Numbered from the stretch's first letter, positions 7,128 to 18,070 are shown. The stretch is 64,000 bases of DNA from Chitinophaga sp. LS1 (GCF_034274695.1 NZ_CP128362.1:7814501-7878500); one strand, 5' to 3'. Notes: a model not told the origin generated them from the sequence alone. Translations and numbers: made by a program.

Positions 7128-9915
7128 AGTAATTAAATAACTGTTGTAGCGGAATAATAAACGTAAACCTATCCTTCGCATTATCTGCCGGATCCTTATC
7201 AAACAACCTGCTATACCTAAACCCAAAAGAGAAAGGCAACACATTCCCAATCTTCGTATCAAAGAACACCTCCGTACCAGCTGATGTAAACTGGCTATGT
7301 GAATTATTGAGATAGTTATAAGACTTACTATAATCATAAAATAAGTTCGCCCTCACCCGCATCAGGTAAAGCATCTGCCCAAAGCCCCAGTCAGGATAAA
7401 CAATCGGGAAATGATAGTTCACACCCAATTTATACACCCACTTATAATACGGCGTATTATACCCTCTTGCATAAGCGAAATTGTCAGAGAATGAATAATT
7501 CCTCATGGTATCCCGCTGCTGGAATGCGGCCTGCAAAATCAGGTTATGGTTCTGACTCAAACCAGGTAAGTACAGGTCAAATTTGCCATAGAACTGCTCT
7601 GCGAAAAGATTGTCAAGAGAATGATTGTAAGAGAGCACTAAATACTGACCAAAGTGTGTGAACAGGTTCTGTGTCGCTTTGATCCTTGCATTGTAGAATA
7701 CAAATGAATTACCAATGTACTGCAAAGAAGGATGCAGGAATTTGAAATTACCCTGCGGATACCTTTCCAGATAATGGTATGTGGAAGCAAAGGAAATACT
7801 ACGGCTATACATCCCCTTAGACAGATTCAATGGTATTGTAATCCCCCCATGTACATCCATTTCATTCCAATACAATCTCCCTCTGTTCGCATACAGGTCC
7901 GAGCGGTTAAAAGTATACGTAACACCTGCCTGCAGATATGGGAACAGCGCACCATAAATGAAGTTGCCTGTAATGGCAGAACTCCCTTCATTCCTGTTGT
8001 AAGTATATCCTAAACTAGTAGACGCTGTATTCAGGATATTATCCCCATAAATCGTCAGACTATAATCAGGATCATCGAAGGTCGGTAACCAGCTATGCAG
8101 GTTGATCAACTTCGTACTCTTCCTGTATTTTGTAATGGTGTAATCCTTGTCAGGCACGGTGGAGAGGATATTACCACCTTCCTGGAAGTCAGGCCTGAGC
8201 CAGCTACTGTGATAGTTTAAGCTGGCATCTACTGGTTTCCAGCTAATGCTATCGGTATATAACTGATAACCTCTGGATGTAAACCCACTAAATACAACGC
8301 CCCTCTCTTCTACAGTAGCATGCAGTACACCGTTGTCATGATTGGTGACCTGGTGTATCTGTTTGTCAGCAAGGGTGAGGGCGTATATATTATCTACGTC
8401 TTTATAGCTGGCCGTGTAGTAGATGGTATCATGCTGAACATTCGGAATGCTGAGCATGTTAAAGCTGAATGGCGTGAGCAATTCTGTTTCACCACTGCTG
8501 AGTGATTGTTTGATCATAGCCATCTCCCCTTTTGCATTGCGTACCGCACTGATCACACTTTGTTCATCCGCAGAGAATTTGGGATAAGTGTAATACCAGT
8601 TTTGTGGATTGGGTAAAGTAGCAATGACTTTGCCATCTGATGCATCCAGCAATTGTAAACCGAATGCCTGTGAAGACAACGTGTAAGCTGCGATGATCTT
8701 TTTACCATCTGCACTGATATCAGGAGAGAAATAACGGGTACCGCGCGTCAGTGTTTTTTTCATACCGGTTTCACGGTCATATAGTTTGATGACAGAATAA
8801 TCTTTCCATCCCCAACGAGGATCGTAGCGGGCTTCTGTCCAGACCAGGCGACCATTTTTATACCCGAAATAATCGTCAAACTGAATACCCGGTCTTGTCA
8901 GCAAAGACTGACCACCCGTGCTGTCGATCAGGTAAAAACCAGGTACTGTTTTGTAAGAAGATTTGTAAACGATCCACTGACCGGGTCTTACGGTATAAAT
9001 GTATTTATAGTCAGTCACAGTGCGCGGAGCACTCATCAAAGGTGCGCCGGGAACAGCGGAATCTTTTGCATAAGTATTCCATTGTGACTCATATTCATTC
9101 AACATATTGTGATAGAACCCTACCACGTTTTTGCCTGTATGTTTTTTCAGACTATGACTCATGGGATAAAACAGACCTCTGTACCGAACGGCATCGGTGG
9201 TAATGTCTTTCCAGAACATACGACCATAGTGTTCGCGGCCGTACATACTCATGAGGTAACCCAGCGGGTAATGATTCGGTGTATAGTCTACATAAGAACC
9301 ATTCCGCACCTTCATAAAAGAATAGTTTCTCTTTTCTAAAGACAAAGCGCGGAAGCCATCAAAGAAAGAAGGTAGTCTGCCTCTCCCCTGATTGCTGAGT
9401 GCTGTTTCCATTGTGACGGCATCCCCTTCCCAGAACCAGTTGGGTACAGCGATGCTGGTAGCTGCTGCCAGTCCCATTTGACCGAATACATAAGAAACGA
9501 CTTTACTCGCTCCCTGATCAAAATTGCTGTTCTGTAAAACGTGCCGGTATTCGTGAATGGACAACTGCTCTTCCCATTTCAGGGAACCGAGATCAGGATT
9601 GGGCGGAGGTGTCAGGTAAAACTCTGAGCGGAAAGGCCCCAGTGCCACATAGCCATTAGATTCCAGGGTTTGGTTCTGCAGAACGATGTTCACCTTCATC
9701 TTTCTGTTACCAATCGAACCACGGGTATTGGCATCCAGGTAATTGACAATGTTGGCTACCCGGCGGCCTTCTTTTTCAAGACCTGCGGGGAAGATCACAC
9801 GAACAGTGTCCGTATTGATCTGGTGCCATTTCAACGAAGGTGGGTTTCCGCCAAATACCTGGGCAAACAGGCTGACAGGAAAAAGTAACAGGAAGAGATA
9901 CGCGAATAATCTCAT
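7126..9915 (-). CDS. Secreted HExxH metallopeptidase-like protein with beta-propeller and outer-membrane barrel-like C-terminus
   Basis: 929 aa. Signal peptide MRLFAYLFLLLFPVSLFAQ. An N-terminal zincin-like region carries HEYRH at 121-125 (a true HExxH), and NWFWEGDAVTMET places a candidate third ligand, E163, about 38 residues later, as in gluzincins of the peptidase MA type. The middle (about 300-550) has repeated blades with motifs such as YFSPDISADGKKI and YPKFSADEQSV, typical of TolB/PD40 propellers. The last 350 residues are rich in alternating aromatic/polar strands and end in FTFIIPLQQLFNY, a terminal aromatic typical of outer-membrane barrels. Inference: a surface-anchored peptidase or a peptidase fused to a barrel. 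The substrate is unknown. It appears monocistronic. Confidence 0.75.
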   Translation of the reverse strand: MRLFAYLFLLLFPVSLFAQVFGGNPPSLKWHQINTDTVRVIFPAGLEKEGRRVANIVNYLDANTRGSIGNRKMKVNIVLQNQTLESNGYVALGPFRSEFYLTPPPNPDLGSLKWEEQLSIHEYRHVLQNSNFDQGASKVVSYVFGQMGLAAATSIAVPNWFWEGDAVTMETALSNQGRGRLPSFFDGFRALSLEKRNYSFMKVRNGSYVDYTPNHYPLGYLMSMYGREHYGRMFWKDITTDAVRYRGLFYPMSHSLKKHTGKNVVGFYHNMLNEYESQWNTYAKDSAVPGAPLMSAPRTVTDYKYIYTVRPGQWIVYKSSYKTVPGFYLIDSTGGQSLLTRPGIQFDDYFGYKNGRLVWTEARYDPRWGWKDYSVIKLYDRETGMKKTLTRGTRYFSPDISADGKKIIAAYTLSSQAFGLQLLDASDGKVIATLPNPQNWYYTYPKFSADEQSVISAVRNAKGEMAMIKQSLSSGETELLTPFSFNMLSIPNVQHDTIYYTASYKDVDNIYALTLADKQIHQVTNHDNGVLHATVEERGVVFSGFTSRGYQLYTDSISWKPVDASLNYHSSWLRPDFQEGGNILSTVPDKDYTITKYRKSTKLINLHSWLPTFDDPDYSLTIYGDNILNTASTSLGYTYNRNEGSSAITGNFIYGALFPYLQAGVTYTFNRSDLYANRGRLYWNEMDVHGGITIPLNLSKGMYSRSISFASTYHYLERYPQGNFKFLHPSLQYIGNSFVFYNARIKATQNLFTHFGQYLVLSYNHSLDNLFAEQFYGKFDLYLPGLSQNHNLILQAAFQQRDTMRNYSFSDNFAYARGYNTPYYKWVYKLGVNYHFPIVYPDWGFGQMLYLMRVRANLFYDYSKSYNYLNNSHSQFTSAGTEVFFDTKIGNVLPFSFGFRYSRLFDKDPADNAKDRFTFIIPLQQLFNY

Positions 9916-10015
9916 AACATTTGTAGGTATAGCCTGACAATATACATAATTATTGCGTTACGCCATGCGACCTTTCGCCGGGATAAGGTCTGCCGCAGGA
10001 TAATTTCTCACTACA

Positions 10016-11464
10016 TCAACACTCCGGCAAACTAATCGGAATATTCACAGCCAGCCCGCCATCAGAGGTCTCCTTATATTTACTATTCATATCCAGTGCC
10101 GTTTCCCACATGGTCTTCACCACCGCATCCAGCGATACCTTGGCCAGTTCAGGGTTACTCTGTAAAGCTAACTGCGAAGCAGTAATAGCCTTAATCGCCC
10201 CCATGGTATTCCGCTCAATACAAGGTATCTGTACCAAACCGCCAATCGGATCACAGGTAAGCCCCAGATGGTGCTCCATAGCTATTTCCGCAGCCATCAA
10301 TACCTGCCGCTGAGAGCCTCCAAGACACTCTGTCAATGCTGCTGCTGCCATTGCAGAAGAGACGCCAATTTCTGCCTGACAACCACCCATGGCCGCTGAG
10401 ATAGTAGAACGTTTTTTGAAAATACTACCTATTTCGGAAGCAGTAAGTATAAACTGAAGGATTTTGTCTTCAGAATAGCCATCACAAAAAATAATGAAGT
10501 ATTGCAACACAGCTGGAATTACCCCTGCTGCACCATTCGTAGGTGCTGTCACCACACGGCCAAAGGACGCATTTTCCTCATTCACCGCCAGCGCAAAACA
10601 GCTCACCCAGTCAAGCGTATAAGCAAAATGGTTACCACCCTGACGGATGGCCATCATCCAACTATCGTAATCAGTATAGGTATTACCTTTTAGTAATTTC
10701 TTATTCAGCGCAGCAGCTCTGCGGGCTACGCGCAATCCACCGGGAAGTTCGCCGGCGGTATGAATGCCACGGTAAGTGCATTCTTTCATAACCCGCCATA
10801 TATTCAGCACCCCTTCCCGGGTAGCTGCTTCCGATCTCCAGGCGAGTTCATTCTCCATGACCAGTTCAGAAATGGAATATCCCGTCTTGATACAAAACTG
10901 CAACAACTGACGGGCTGTATCGATAGGGAAAGGCAGATCCACCTGCGAAGCAGCGCCTGCCACCTCTCCTTCTTTCACTACAAAGCCACCTCCAATAGAA
11001 TAATAAGTAGCTGCCTGCTGACCGCCATCTTCAAAAGTGACTAAGAAAGTAAGTGCGTTGGGATGAAAAGGGAGCGATTCTTCGTAGAGGAAGCTAATAT
11101 CTTCCAATGGGTCGAATGCGACTAATTTTTCACCACCCAGCAACATGGTTTTGCTGCGGCGGATGTCGTCCGTTTTCTCATTGATCTTATTGACATCGAA
11201 GGTTACGGGATCATCGCCACAAAGTCCCAGCTGTACAGCAATGTCAGTACCATGCCCATGACCGGTTTTAGCCAGGGAACCATACAATAAAACGCTTACA
11301 TGCTGTACTTCGGAAATTGTCCGGCCTGCTTTTTTCAGTTCGGCAAGGAATTGTAATGCAGCCCGCCAGGGGCCTAAAGTGTGAGAGCTGGAAGGACCGA
11401 CGCCTATTTTGAAAATATCAAAAACGGATATGCATTCGTGTGCCACTAGTAGTAATTTCACCAA
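10016..11464 (-). CDS. sdaA: L-serine dehydratase, iron-sulfur dependent, single chain
   Basis: 482 aa, one-chain L-serine ammonia-lyase (serine to pyruvate and ammonia) with fused beta and alpha domains. [25 protein letters not shown] is the family N-terminus; the central and C-terminal halves carry [15 protein letters not shown] and the cysteines in [16 protein letters not shown] and IPCIERN that bind the 4Fe-4S cluster. Start choice is open: the ATG at 11464 overlaps a TAATTTTG promoter-like element (11462-11469), and a GTG at 11446 would give a more usual N-terminus. The FKBP gene ends 19 bases upstream on the same strand, so the two may be co-transcribed, and in that case the ATG is fine. 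Confidence 0.93.
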   Translation of the reverse strand: MVKLLLVAHECISVFDIFKIGVGPSSSHTLGPWRAALQFLAELKKAGRTISEVQHVSVLLYGSLAKTGHGHGTDIAVQLGLCGDDPVTFDVNKINEKTDDIRRSKTMLLGGEKLVAFDPLEDISFLYEESLPFHPNALTFLVTFEDGGQQAATYYSIGGGFVVKEGEVAGAASQVDLPFPIDTARQLLQFCIKTGYSISELVMENELAWRSEAATREGVLNIWRVMKECTYRGIHTAGELPGGLRVARRAAALNKKLLKGNTYTDYDSWMMAIRQGGNHFAYTLDWVSCFALAVNEENASFGRVVTAPTNGAAGVIPAVLQYFIIFCDGYSEDKILQFILTASEIGSIFKKRSTISAAMGGCQAEIGVSSAMAAAALTECLGGSQRQVLMAAEIAMEHHLGLTCDPIGGLVQIPCIERNTMGAIKAITASQLALQSNPELAKVSLDAVVKTMWETALDMNSKYKETSDGGLAVNIPISLPEC

Positions 11465-11483
11465 AATTAATGCATTCCTACAA

Positions 11484-11969
11484 TCATTTAAAATCTACTA
11501 GTTGTACGGTGCACACCAGTACGGTATTAGCGGGAATAATACTGCCTACGGATACGTCGCCAAATCCAAGGCGGCTGGGTATGATCATGAAGATAGTGCC
11601 GCCTTTGCCTATTTTGCGAAGACCAATCTGCCAGCCGGCGATGTGATCTTTTAGCTGGCGGCCGTCGAAGTCGGTAGAACCGAAACTGGCATCCAGCAGC
11701 GTGTCTTGCAGGTTGCTACGGGTATAAATGAGGGTAGGTATATTATTGAGGTTCATTATTTGAGTAGAGTCACCCATATCCATGATTTTGTAGTACAAGC
11801 CATTGGAGTCTCTTTTCATGGTCAGGCCATGAGTGGAAATATAAGATTGTATAGCATATTCCTGTGAGCCAATACTGGATGGATCATTGGAATATATATC
11901 ATCGTCTGCCGACGCAGAACAGGCAGATAGGCACAGTAAGAAAAGTATAGATTGTAAAAATATCTTCAT
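11484..11969 (-). CDS. FKBP-type peptidyl-prolyl isomerase lipoprotein
   Basis: 161 aa. SPII signal [17 protein letters not shown] with lipobox LSAC (Cys17), then an Asp-rich linker. The C-terminal half holds the FKBP fold: [28 protein letters not shown] matches the family segment GW..gl..m..G.......IP..laYG, and the ending [13 protein letters not shown] matches the final strand. The usual YG of FKBP is FG here. It probably assists folding of envelope proteins. It precedes sdaA by 19 bases, an arrangement that gives no obvious functional link. Confidence 0.85.
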   Translation of the reverse strand: MKIFLQSILFLLCLSACSASADDDIYSNDPSSIGSQEYAIQSYISTHGLTMKRDSNGLYYKIMDMGDSTQIMNLNNIPTLIYTRSNLQDTLLDASFGSTDFDGRQLKDHIAGWQIGLRKIGKGGTIFMIIPSRLGFGDVSVGSIIPANTVLVCTVQLVDFK

Positions 11970-11994
11970 GTTTATATAACGGCATATGCTTATG

Positions 11995-12002
11995 CAAAGT
12001 TA
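11995..12002 (-). promoter_or_regulatory. Bacteroidota -7 element for the FKBP lipoprotein gene
   Basis: The minus strand reads TAACTTTG followed by CA, a perfect TAnnTTTG match, 25 bases before the ATG at 11969. Confidence 0.5.
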
Positions 12003-12121
12003 CAAAGCCTGTCGGTAAAAGATGACCCGGTATCGACGAAATATACCCACCGGCAGCTGAAAATATGCTATAAGGGTATAAATATCCGGCAAATGTCTAA
12101 AGAGTATAAAACAACTTTTTT

Positions 12122-12907
12122 ATGATTTATTTTAAGCCTGACACAAATCAATTGCAAGCGATTGCAACGCTAAACCGTAAAAAGTATACTACTGCAGCAC
12201 CATTTCCTCACATTTATCTTGATAATGTATTTCCAGATCTGGCATTAGAAACAATTCTGGAAGAGTTTCCCACCACCAAACAGGCCCACTGGCAGCAGTT
12301 TAATAATAACAAAGAAGTAAAACTCGCAGCGAAAAATGAACAGGATTTCGGGGATTTTACCCGGCATTTTATTCATATGCTCAATTCAAGATCTTTTATT
12401 GATTTTTTAGAAACCCTCACAGGCATCCCCGGATTATTGCCCGACCCATACCTGGAAGGAGGTGGCCTCCATATGATTAAACGTGGTGGTATGTTGAAAG
12501 TGCATGCAGACTTTAACAAGCATCCTAATACCGGGCTTGACAGAAGATTGAATGTGCTTATTTATTTAAATAAGGAATGGGAAGAATCCTATGGAGGGCA
12601 TTTGGAGTTGTGGGACAAGGATATGGAAAAGTCAATGGTAAAGATCCTGCCTTTATATAACAGGATGGCTATCTTTTCAACGACTTCGCATTCCTATCAT
12701 GGACATCCTGATCCGTTAATGTGTCCTGAAAACCGTACCCGAAAATCAATAGCATTATATTATTATACCAATGGCAGGCCATTAGAAGAAACTACTGCGA
12801 GCCATAGCACCATATTTAAATTAAGAAAAGAAGATGCTAAAAGTACTTTGAAGCAAACATTAAGAGACTGGGTACCGCCGGTTTTATTGAGAACTTTTTC
12901 CAGGTAA
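12122..12907 (+). CDS. 2-oxoglutarate/Fe(II)-dependent oxygenase (prolyl 4-hydroxylase-like)
   Basis: 261 aa, no signal peptide. The double-stranded beta-helix motif set is visible: HxD at H128-D130 (LKVHADFN), core strand LNVLIYLNKEWEESYGGHLELW (143-164), distal histidine in SYHGHPDP (H193 most likely), and a basic residue in ENRTRKSIALYYY (R205 or R207) that would bind the 2-oxoglutarate C5 carboxylate. It resembles 2OG oxygenases that hydroxylate protein residues or sugar-linked substrates, but the substrate cannot be told. It stands alone; a 12-bp inverted repeat at 12917-12955 follows it. Confidence 0.85.
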   Translation: MIYFKPDTNQLQAIATLNRKKYTTAAPFPHIYLDNVFPDLALETILEEFPTTKQAHWQQFNNNKEVKLAAKNEQDFGDFTRHFIHMLNSRSFIDFLETLTGIPGLLPDPYLEGGGLHMIKRGGMLKVHADFNKHPNTGLDRRLNVLIYLNKEWEESYGGHLELWDKDMEKSMVKILPLYNRMAIFSTTSHSYHGHPDPLMCPENRTRKSIALYYYTNGRPLEETTASHSTIFKLRKEDAKSTLKQTLRDWVPPVLLRTFSR

Positions 12908-12916
12908 AAGATTTAC

Positions 12917-12955
12917 TGTAGCACTGCTGTCGCCTGCGATCAAAGCAGTGCTACA
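12917..12955. other. Inverted repeat between convergent genes
   Basis: A perfect 12-bp stem (TGTAGCACTGCT and its complement) with a 15-base loop between the ends of the oxygenase gene and the convergent STN-domain gene. No T tract follows on either strand, so terminator function is uncertain. Confidence 0.5.
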
Positions 12956-13033
12956 TCTTATTCTCTTGTTAAGAATTACGTTCTCGTCTTAAATAATACG
13001 ACCATTTATCCCCTCCTTAAACTGTGCTACAAT

Positions 13034-14302
13034 CTATTTCCTTCTTAAATTATAAAACAAGGATACCCGAACGCCTATCCACGTATTTAATTCATAATAG
13101 TCCCCATTCCCGCTAATCTTCGCATTATAGACAGGAGTACCATATCCATAATAATGTGTTTCCATATTCACCTTATTCACTGTTGAATCATTCGACTTTT
13201 TCAATGTTGAATAATTCACTTCCACCTGCAGATTCAAACGAGGGCGGACCGTCTTCGACCACGACACACCGTAAGAATTCATCCGTTCGCGCAACATTCC
13301 TCCCTGCGGCATCGTATCTATAGATTTCCTTGATAGCGCACCAGTGGTAAACTCTGCATGCAATGCAGTATATTCATCCAGCGGGAAACGCACACCAGCT
13401 CCATATCTGAACCGCATTCCTCTGGAAGCAACGCCCAATGTTGCGATACCATAAAAATACTGTATGCCGGCCTTCACACTGGCATTGAGATATACAATGT
13501 CATTTGCAGTAAGTCCTGCTTCAGCCAGCGGCGGCGCCCACAAATGTGGTAGCACAACATGTCGTCTTTCGTTTTTCGGCGAAGCTTCTTTTGTGTCACT
13601 CACTTTCCGCTCATTGATTACCATATGCCGTGGTTTCACATATGGTGCAGTCGGTGACGGTGTGATGTTGTAATCAACATGAATCGGGCTTAAAACATAA
13701 GCCGGATAACCAGGTATCATCGGGCTTTCAGCAGGTGTCGATACACTTTTAGCAGCTATCGACTCACCTATCGTAACTACCTCCCTGCTTTTCGAAATGA
13801 CCAACTCACTTTTCACAACTACCACCCTCTTTTTCACAGTTCCCGATTCATTTTTCGCACCTCCAGCCCCCCTTTGCATACCTCTCGCCTCCCTTTTCAC
13901 AGCCCCAGACAATGCTTCCCGGGGCATCCCATTAGCTGTAGACTTCCCCCCTTGCCCTCCATTCACCTTCTTCACAGGCTTATAATCCGTAAATAAAATA
14001 TGATCCCCCAATATCTTATACTCCAACCCCACTTGCTGCTGCACCTCCCTCATCACATCCTCGAGCTTCCATTTTCCAGCTTTCAGATGTACACTTTTCT
14101 TCAACGACTTATTCTGCATATTCAATGAATACTCCACCCCCGTCTGGGCAACTATCGCCTTTGCCAGCTCAGGTATATCCATCGAGGGTTGGGTAATAGT
14201 AATAACACGTTGAGTTAATTGGGCATACAACGGCAGATTGAACAGGATCATTACAGTACAGTATAGCAGGAAGTTACTATTCTGCTTCAATAGATATTTC
14301 AT
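13034..14302 (-). CDS. STN-domain protein with outer-membrane barrel-like C-terminus
   Basis: 422 aa. Signal peptide to about residue 28 (ending LPLYAQ). Residues 35-110 form an STN domain (Secretin/TonB short N-terminal domain: PELAKAIVAQTGVEYSLNMQ, KWKLEDVMREVQQQVGLEYKI, ILFTDY). About 112-240 is low-complexity, rich in Lys, Gly and Ser. The end (about 265-422) has alternating beta strands like a small outer-membrane barrel. STN domains in Bacteroidota usually sit on TonB receptors and touch FecR-type anti-sigma factors in the periplasm. This one is not a TonB receptor. It overlaps by 26 bases the chimeric sigma/FecR ORF just upstream, which suggests that it once belonged to a sigma/anti-sigma/STN signalling unit. 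Confidence 0.7.
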   Translation of the reverse strand: MKYLLKQNSNFLLYCTVMILFNLPLYAQLTQRVITITQPSMDIPELAKAIVAQTGVEYSLNMQNKSLKKSVHLKAGKWKLEDVMREVQQQVGLEYKILGDHILFTDYKPVKKVNGGQGGKSTANGMPREALSGAVKREARGMQRGAGGAKNESGTVKKRVVVVKSELVISKSREVVTIGESIAAKSVSTPAESPMIPGYPAYVLSPIHVDYNITPSPTAPYVKPRHMVINERKVSDTKEASPKNERRHVVLPHLWAPPLAEAGLTANDIVYLNASVKAGIQYFYGIATLGVASRGMRFRYGAGVRFPLDEYTALHAEFTTGALSRKSIDTMPQGGMLRERMNSYGVSWSKTVRPRLNLQVEVNYSTLKKSNDSTVNKVNMETHYYGYGTPVYNAKISGNGDYYELNTWIGVRVSLFYNLRRK

Positions 14303-14528
14303 CAGAATTCAGGTAAGTATAATTTAAATTAAGTGTAGAAATAATAACATCCAGCACATACTCCAACCGCTTATTGTCAAACACACTGGAAATCCGGAGC
14401 CGTGCAAGGTCGGCATCTTTTGCATCGTCGCTATCTCTCAGAATAGTGTAAGCATATCGGTATAATACCTCAAAATATTCGTTGAAGTAAACTGCTAGTA
14501 CATCTGTATTGGTAATAATTGCTTTCAA
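14277..14528 (-). pseudogene. Chimeric remnant: ECF sigma factor N-terminus joined to FecR C-terminus
   Basis: 83 aa. Residues 12-38 (LAVYFNEYFEVLYRYAYTIL then RDSDDAKD) look like region 2.1 of an ECF sigma factor, which normally continues with D(I/A)VQxVF. Instead the sequence switches at about residue 39-41 to LRISSVFDNKRLEYVLDVI and STLNLNYTYLNSDEISIE, which matches the end of a FecR-type anti-sigma factor (DUF4974: a FxnxpLeeVLd.i...l.l.y......I.I pattern). I infer an in-frame deletion that removed most of two adjacent genes, with the junction near 14405-14417. It could be a relic or a tiny expressed protein. The stop overlaps the STN-domain gene. Confidence 0.6.
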
Positions 14529-14792
14529 TTGCGAAAGTGGGTAATTGTATCTGATAGGTAGACAACTGTGAGCCAGGTATACCCTTATAAAAACAAATAT
14601 AACCTTACAAAACCAATCATACCTTCATAAAAACCACCCATACCCTCATAAAAAGAAGCCACACACAAAACAAAGAAGCCCACACCACCCATACCTTCAT
14701 AACACCAACCCTATCTTCACAAAAACCTCCAAACCCTCCCCCCATAAAACACCCATCCCCCTCCCAAAACCACCTTCTCCCCATAAAAAAAA
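14529..14792. repeat. G-poor intergenic stretch with degenerate short repeats
   Basis: About 260 bases with almost no G on the plus strand. From about 14579 the motif CCTTCATAAAAA or close variants (CCCTCATAAAAA, TCTTCACAAAAA, CCCCATAAAA) recurs at irregular 15-45-base spacing, ending at the groEL terminator. A 62-codon minus-strand ORF here is low-complexity and I do not call it a gene. No promoter or RNA was recognised. Confidence 0.6.
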
Positions 14793-14822
14793 GAAGCCGC
14801 CTCAATTAAATGAGACAGCTTC
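14785..14822 (-). terminator. Rho-independent terminator of groEL
   Basis: A 12-bp stem (14793-14804 with 14811-14822, some G-U pairs) and a T tract on the minus strand (14785-14792), 24 bases after the groEL stop. Confidence 0.85.
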
Positions 14823-14845
14823 CTCTTTATAATTAATTACCAATA

Positions 14846-16504
<1,659 letters not shown>

Positions 16505-16535
16505 TTACGGATTGTTTTGTGTGTGCGCCAATTGA

Positions 16536-16817
16536 TTAAACAATTGCTAAAATGTCAGACTCACGCATGATTAAGTAATCGCCACCTTCAATACTGATCT
16601 CTGTACCGGAATATTTACCATACAGTACAGTATCACCTACTTTCACAGTTACCGGCTCATCTTTTTTACCGGGACCAGCCGCTACTACAGTACCTCTCTG
16701 TGGTTTTTCTTTCGCAGTATCCGGGATGATGATACCACCAGCGGTCTTTTCTTCTGCTGCTGCGGGTTTCACAATCACCCTGTCAGCTAAGGGTTTAATA
16801 CTTAAATCTTTTGCCAT
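16536..16817 (-). CDS. groS: Co-chaperonin GroES (Hsp10)
   Basis: 93 aa from the ATG at 16817 ([18 protein letters not shown]). An upstream in-frame start at 16976 would add 53 residues with no counterpart in GroES, so I reject it. The mobile loop ([20 protein letters not shown], 20-40) and the roof loop [20 protein letters not shown] are present. It forms the lid of the GroEL chamber and is first gene of the groESL operon. No CIRCE element is visible upstream; a sigma-54-like sequence is noted separately. Confidence 0.98.
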   Translation of the reverse strand: MAKDLSIKPLADRVIVKPAAAEEKTAGGIIIPDTAKEKPQRGTVVAAGPGKKDEPVTVKVGDTVLYGKYSGTEISIEGGDYLIMRESDILAIV

Positions 16818-16865
16818 ATAATTATACTTTTTAAAAAGATAAGATGATTTTCTGACCATTGATCC

Positions 16866-16883
16866 TCGATAATTGTGCCAAGG
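16866..16883 (-). promoter_or_regulatory. Sigma-54-like element upstream of groES
   Basis: The minus strand reads CTTGGCACAATTATCGAG. TTGGCAC matches the -24 box of sigma-54 promoters, and the -12 position, 10 bases after the GG, has GA instead of GC. It would leave a leader of about 37 nt before the groES ATG. The imperfect -12 box makes this tentative. Confidence 0.3.
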
Positions 16884-17104
16884 CCCCGATCGGGTCATTT
16901 TTTCAGGAACACCTGCTTTTCTTCCCATGCAGGCCTGACAAAAATGCCAATTTTTCAGCAAAAACTGACAAAACATTCTAAAATGTGAGTAACTACCAGA
17001 TTAAAAGCCTGTTAGCCTGCCTGAAGTTAACCACCTTTTTACTCGCCCTATCAGACTGTTACGTAAAATGTACCCCCCTCTGTTCGATTACCCCTTTTTT
17101 TACA

Positions 17105-17112
17105 TAGCTTTG
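17105..17112 (+). promoter_or_regulatory. Bacteroidota -7 element for nusB
   Basis: TAGCTTTG, a perfect TAnnTTTG match, with a weak -33-like TTCG at 17083-17086. It lies inside the N-terminal extension that a start at 17068 would give, and so supports the internal ATG at 17140. Confidence 0.55.
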
Positions 17113-17139
17113 CGCCCTCATACAGTTCTTGATTATAAG

Positions 17140-18069
17140 ATGATTAGCAGAAGAAATATCCGGGTAAAGGTCATGCAAACCCTTTATGCCCTGGAAACGA
17201 TGGAGCCAGGTACTATTAAGCCAGGTACGGCTACCAGCTTACTGACCGAGAAGTTGGACCAGACCAGTCAGATCTTTACCTATTTACTATATTGCCTTAC
17301 TCAGGTAGCGCAATATGCGGAAATAGACGCACAACAACGTGCTTCTAAACATCTTCCCTCAGCCGAAGACCTGACCGTAAACACCAAAATTGCAGGCAAC
17401 GAGTTCATTTTCCAGATTATTAATGATAAAGGATTCCAGGTAAACCTGGAAACCGGGAAGCTCAAACTCATTCCGGAACAGGATATGCTGCGTAAGCTAT
17501 ATCACATCCTGGTAGCTTCTGAAATCTATCAGACTTATATCCAGGAACCTTCCCGCGATAAAAAGGTTGAAAAAGAAATTATCGAGTACATCTATAAGGA
17601 AATACTTAGCAAAGAGGAACTTTTCCTTCAGCACATGGAAGATACCTTCCTGCACTGGGGCGACGACGCAGAGATGATGTCCCTGCTCATTGCTAACTAC
17701 ATGCACAAACCTCACCTGTTCAACTTCCTTCAGCTCATCAGCAGAGAAAAACTGGAATATGCCAAAGAACTCCTGCTGACCGTACTGGACAAGAAGGATT
17801 ATTGCCTTGAACTCATCAAGCCAAAATTGCAGAACTGGGATCCTGAGCGTATTGCCGCTGTCGATATGCTGCTGATGGAAATGGGCGTGTGCGAATTCCT
17901 CTTCTTCCCAACTATTCCTACCAAGGTAACAATCAACGAATATATTGATCTGGCCAAAGCCTACAGTACGCCACAAAGCGGACAGTTCGTAAACGGCATA
18001 CTGGACAATATCCTGAAAGACCTGGATGCGGCTCACCAGATAAAGAAAATAGACCGTAACAAAAAATAA
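17140..18069 (+). CDS. nusB: Transcription antitermination factor NusB (long Bacteroidota form)
   Basis: 309 aa from the ATG at 17140 (MISRRNIRVKVMQTLYALE), chosen over an in-frame ATG at 17068 because the family begins with RRxxR.kvmq.LYa and a promoter element lies between the two. The C-terminal half contains the usual NusB helices: DWDP-like NWDPERIAAVDMLLMEMGVCEFLFFP and TIPTKVTINEYIDLAKAYSTPQSGQFVNGILDNI. The N-terminal part is longer than in E. coli NusB (139 aa), as is usual in Bacteroidota. It binds boxA RNA with NusE in antitermination. Heads a run nusB, DUF1573, yajC, coaE. Confidence 0.93.
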   Translation: MISRRNIRVKVMQTLYALETMEPGTIKPGTATSLLTEKLDQTSQIFTYLLYCLTQVAQYAEIDAQQRASKHLPSAEDLTVNTKIAGNEFIFQIINDKGFQVNLETGKLKLIPEQDMLRKLYHILVASEIYQTYIQEPSRDKKVEKEIIEYIYKEILSKEELFLQHMEDTFLHWGDDAEMMSLLIANYMHKPHLFNFLQLISREKLEYAKELLLTVLDKKDYCLELIKPKLQNWDPERIAAVDMLLMEMGVCEFLFFPTIPTKVTINEYIDLAKAYSTPQSGQFVNGILDNILKDLDAAHQIKKIDRNKK

Positions 18070-18070
18070 C

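Noticed and set aside
13034..14302. TonB-dependent receptor
   Set aside because: It has an STN domain, but the plug domain and the 22-strand barrel are missing; the length is only 422 aa.
14617..14805. A 62-codon minus-strand ORF
   Set aside because: Low-complexity product from G-poor repeat DNA that overlaps the groEL terminator.
17081..17100. A T-loop-like GTTCGATTA as part of a tRNA
   Set aside because: No acceptor stem or anticodon arm can be drawn around it.
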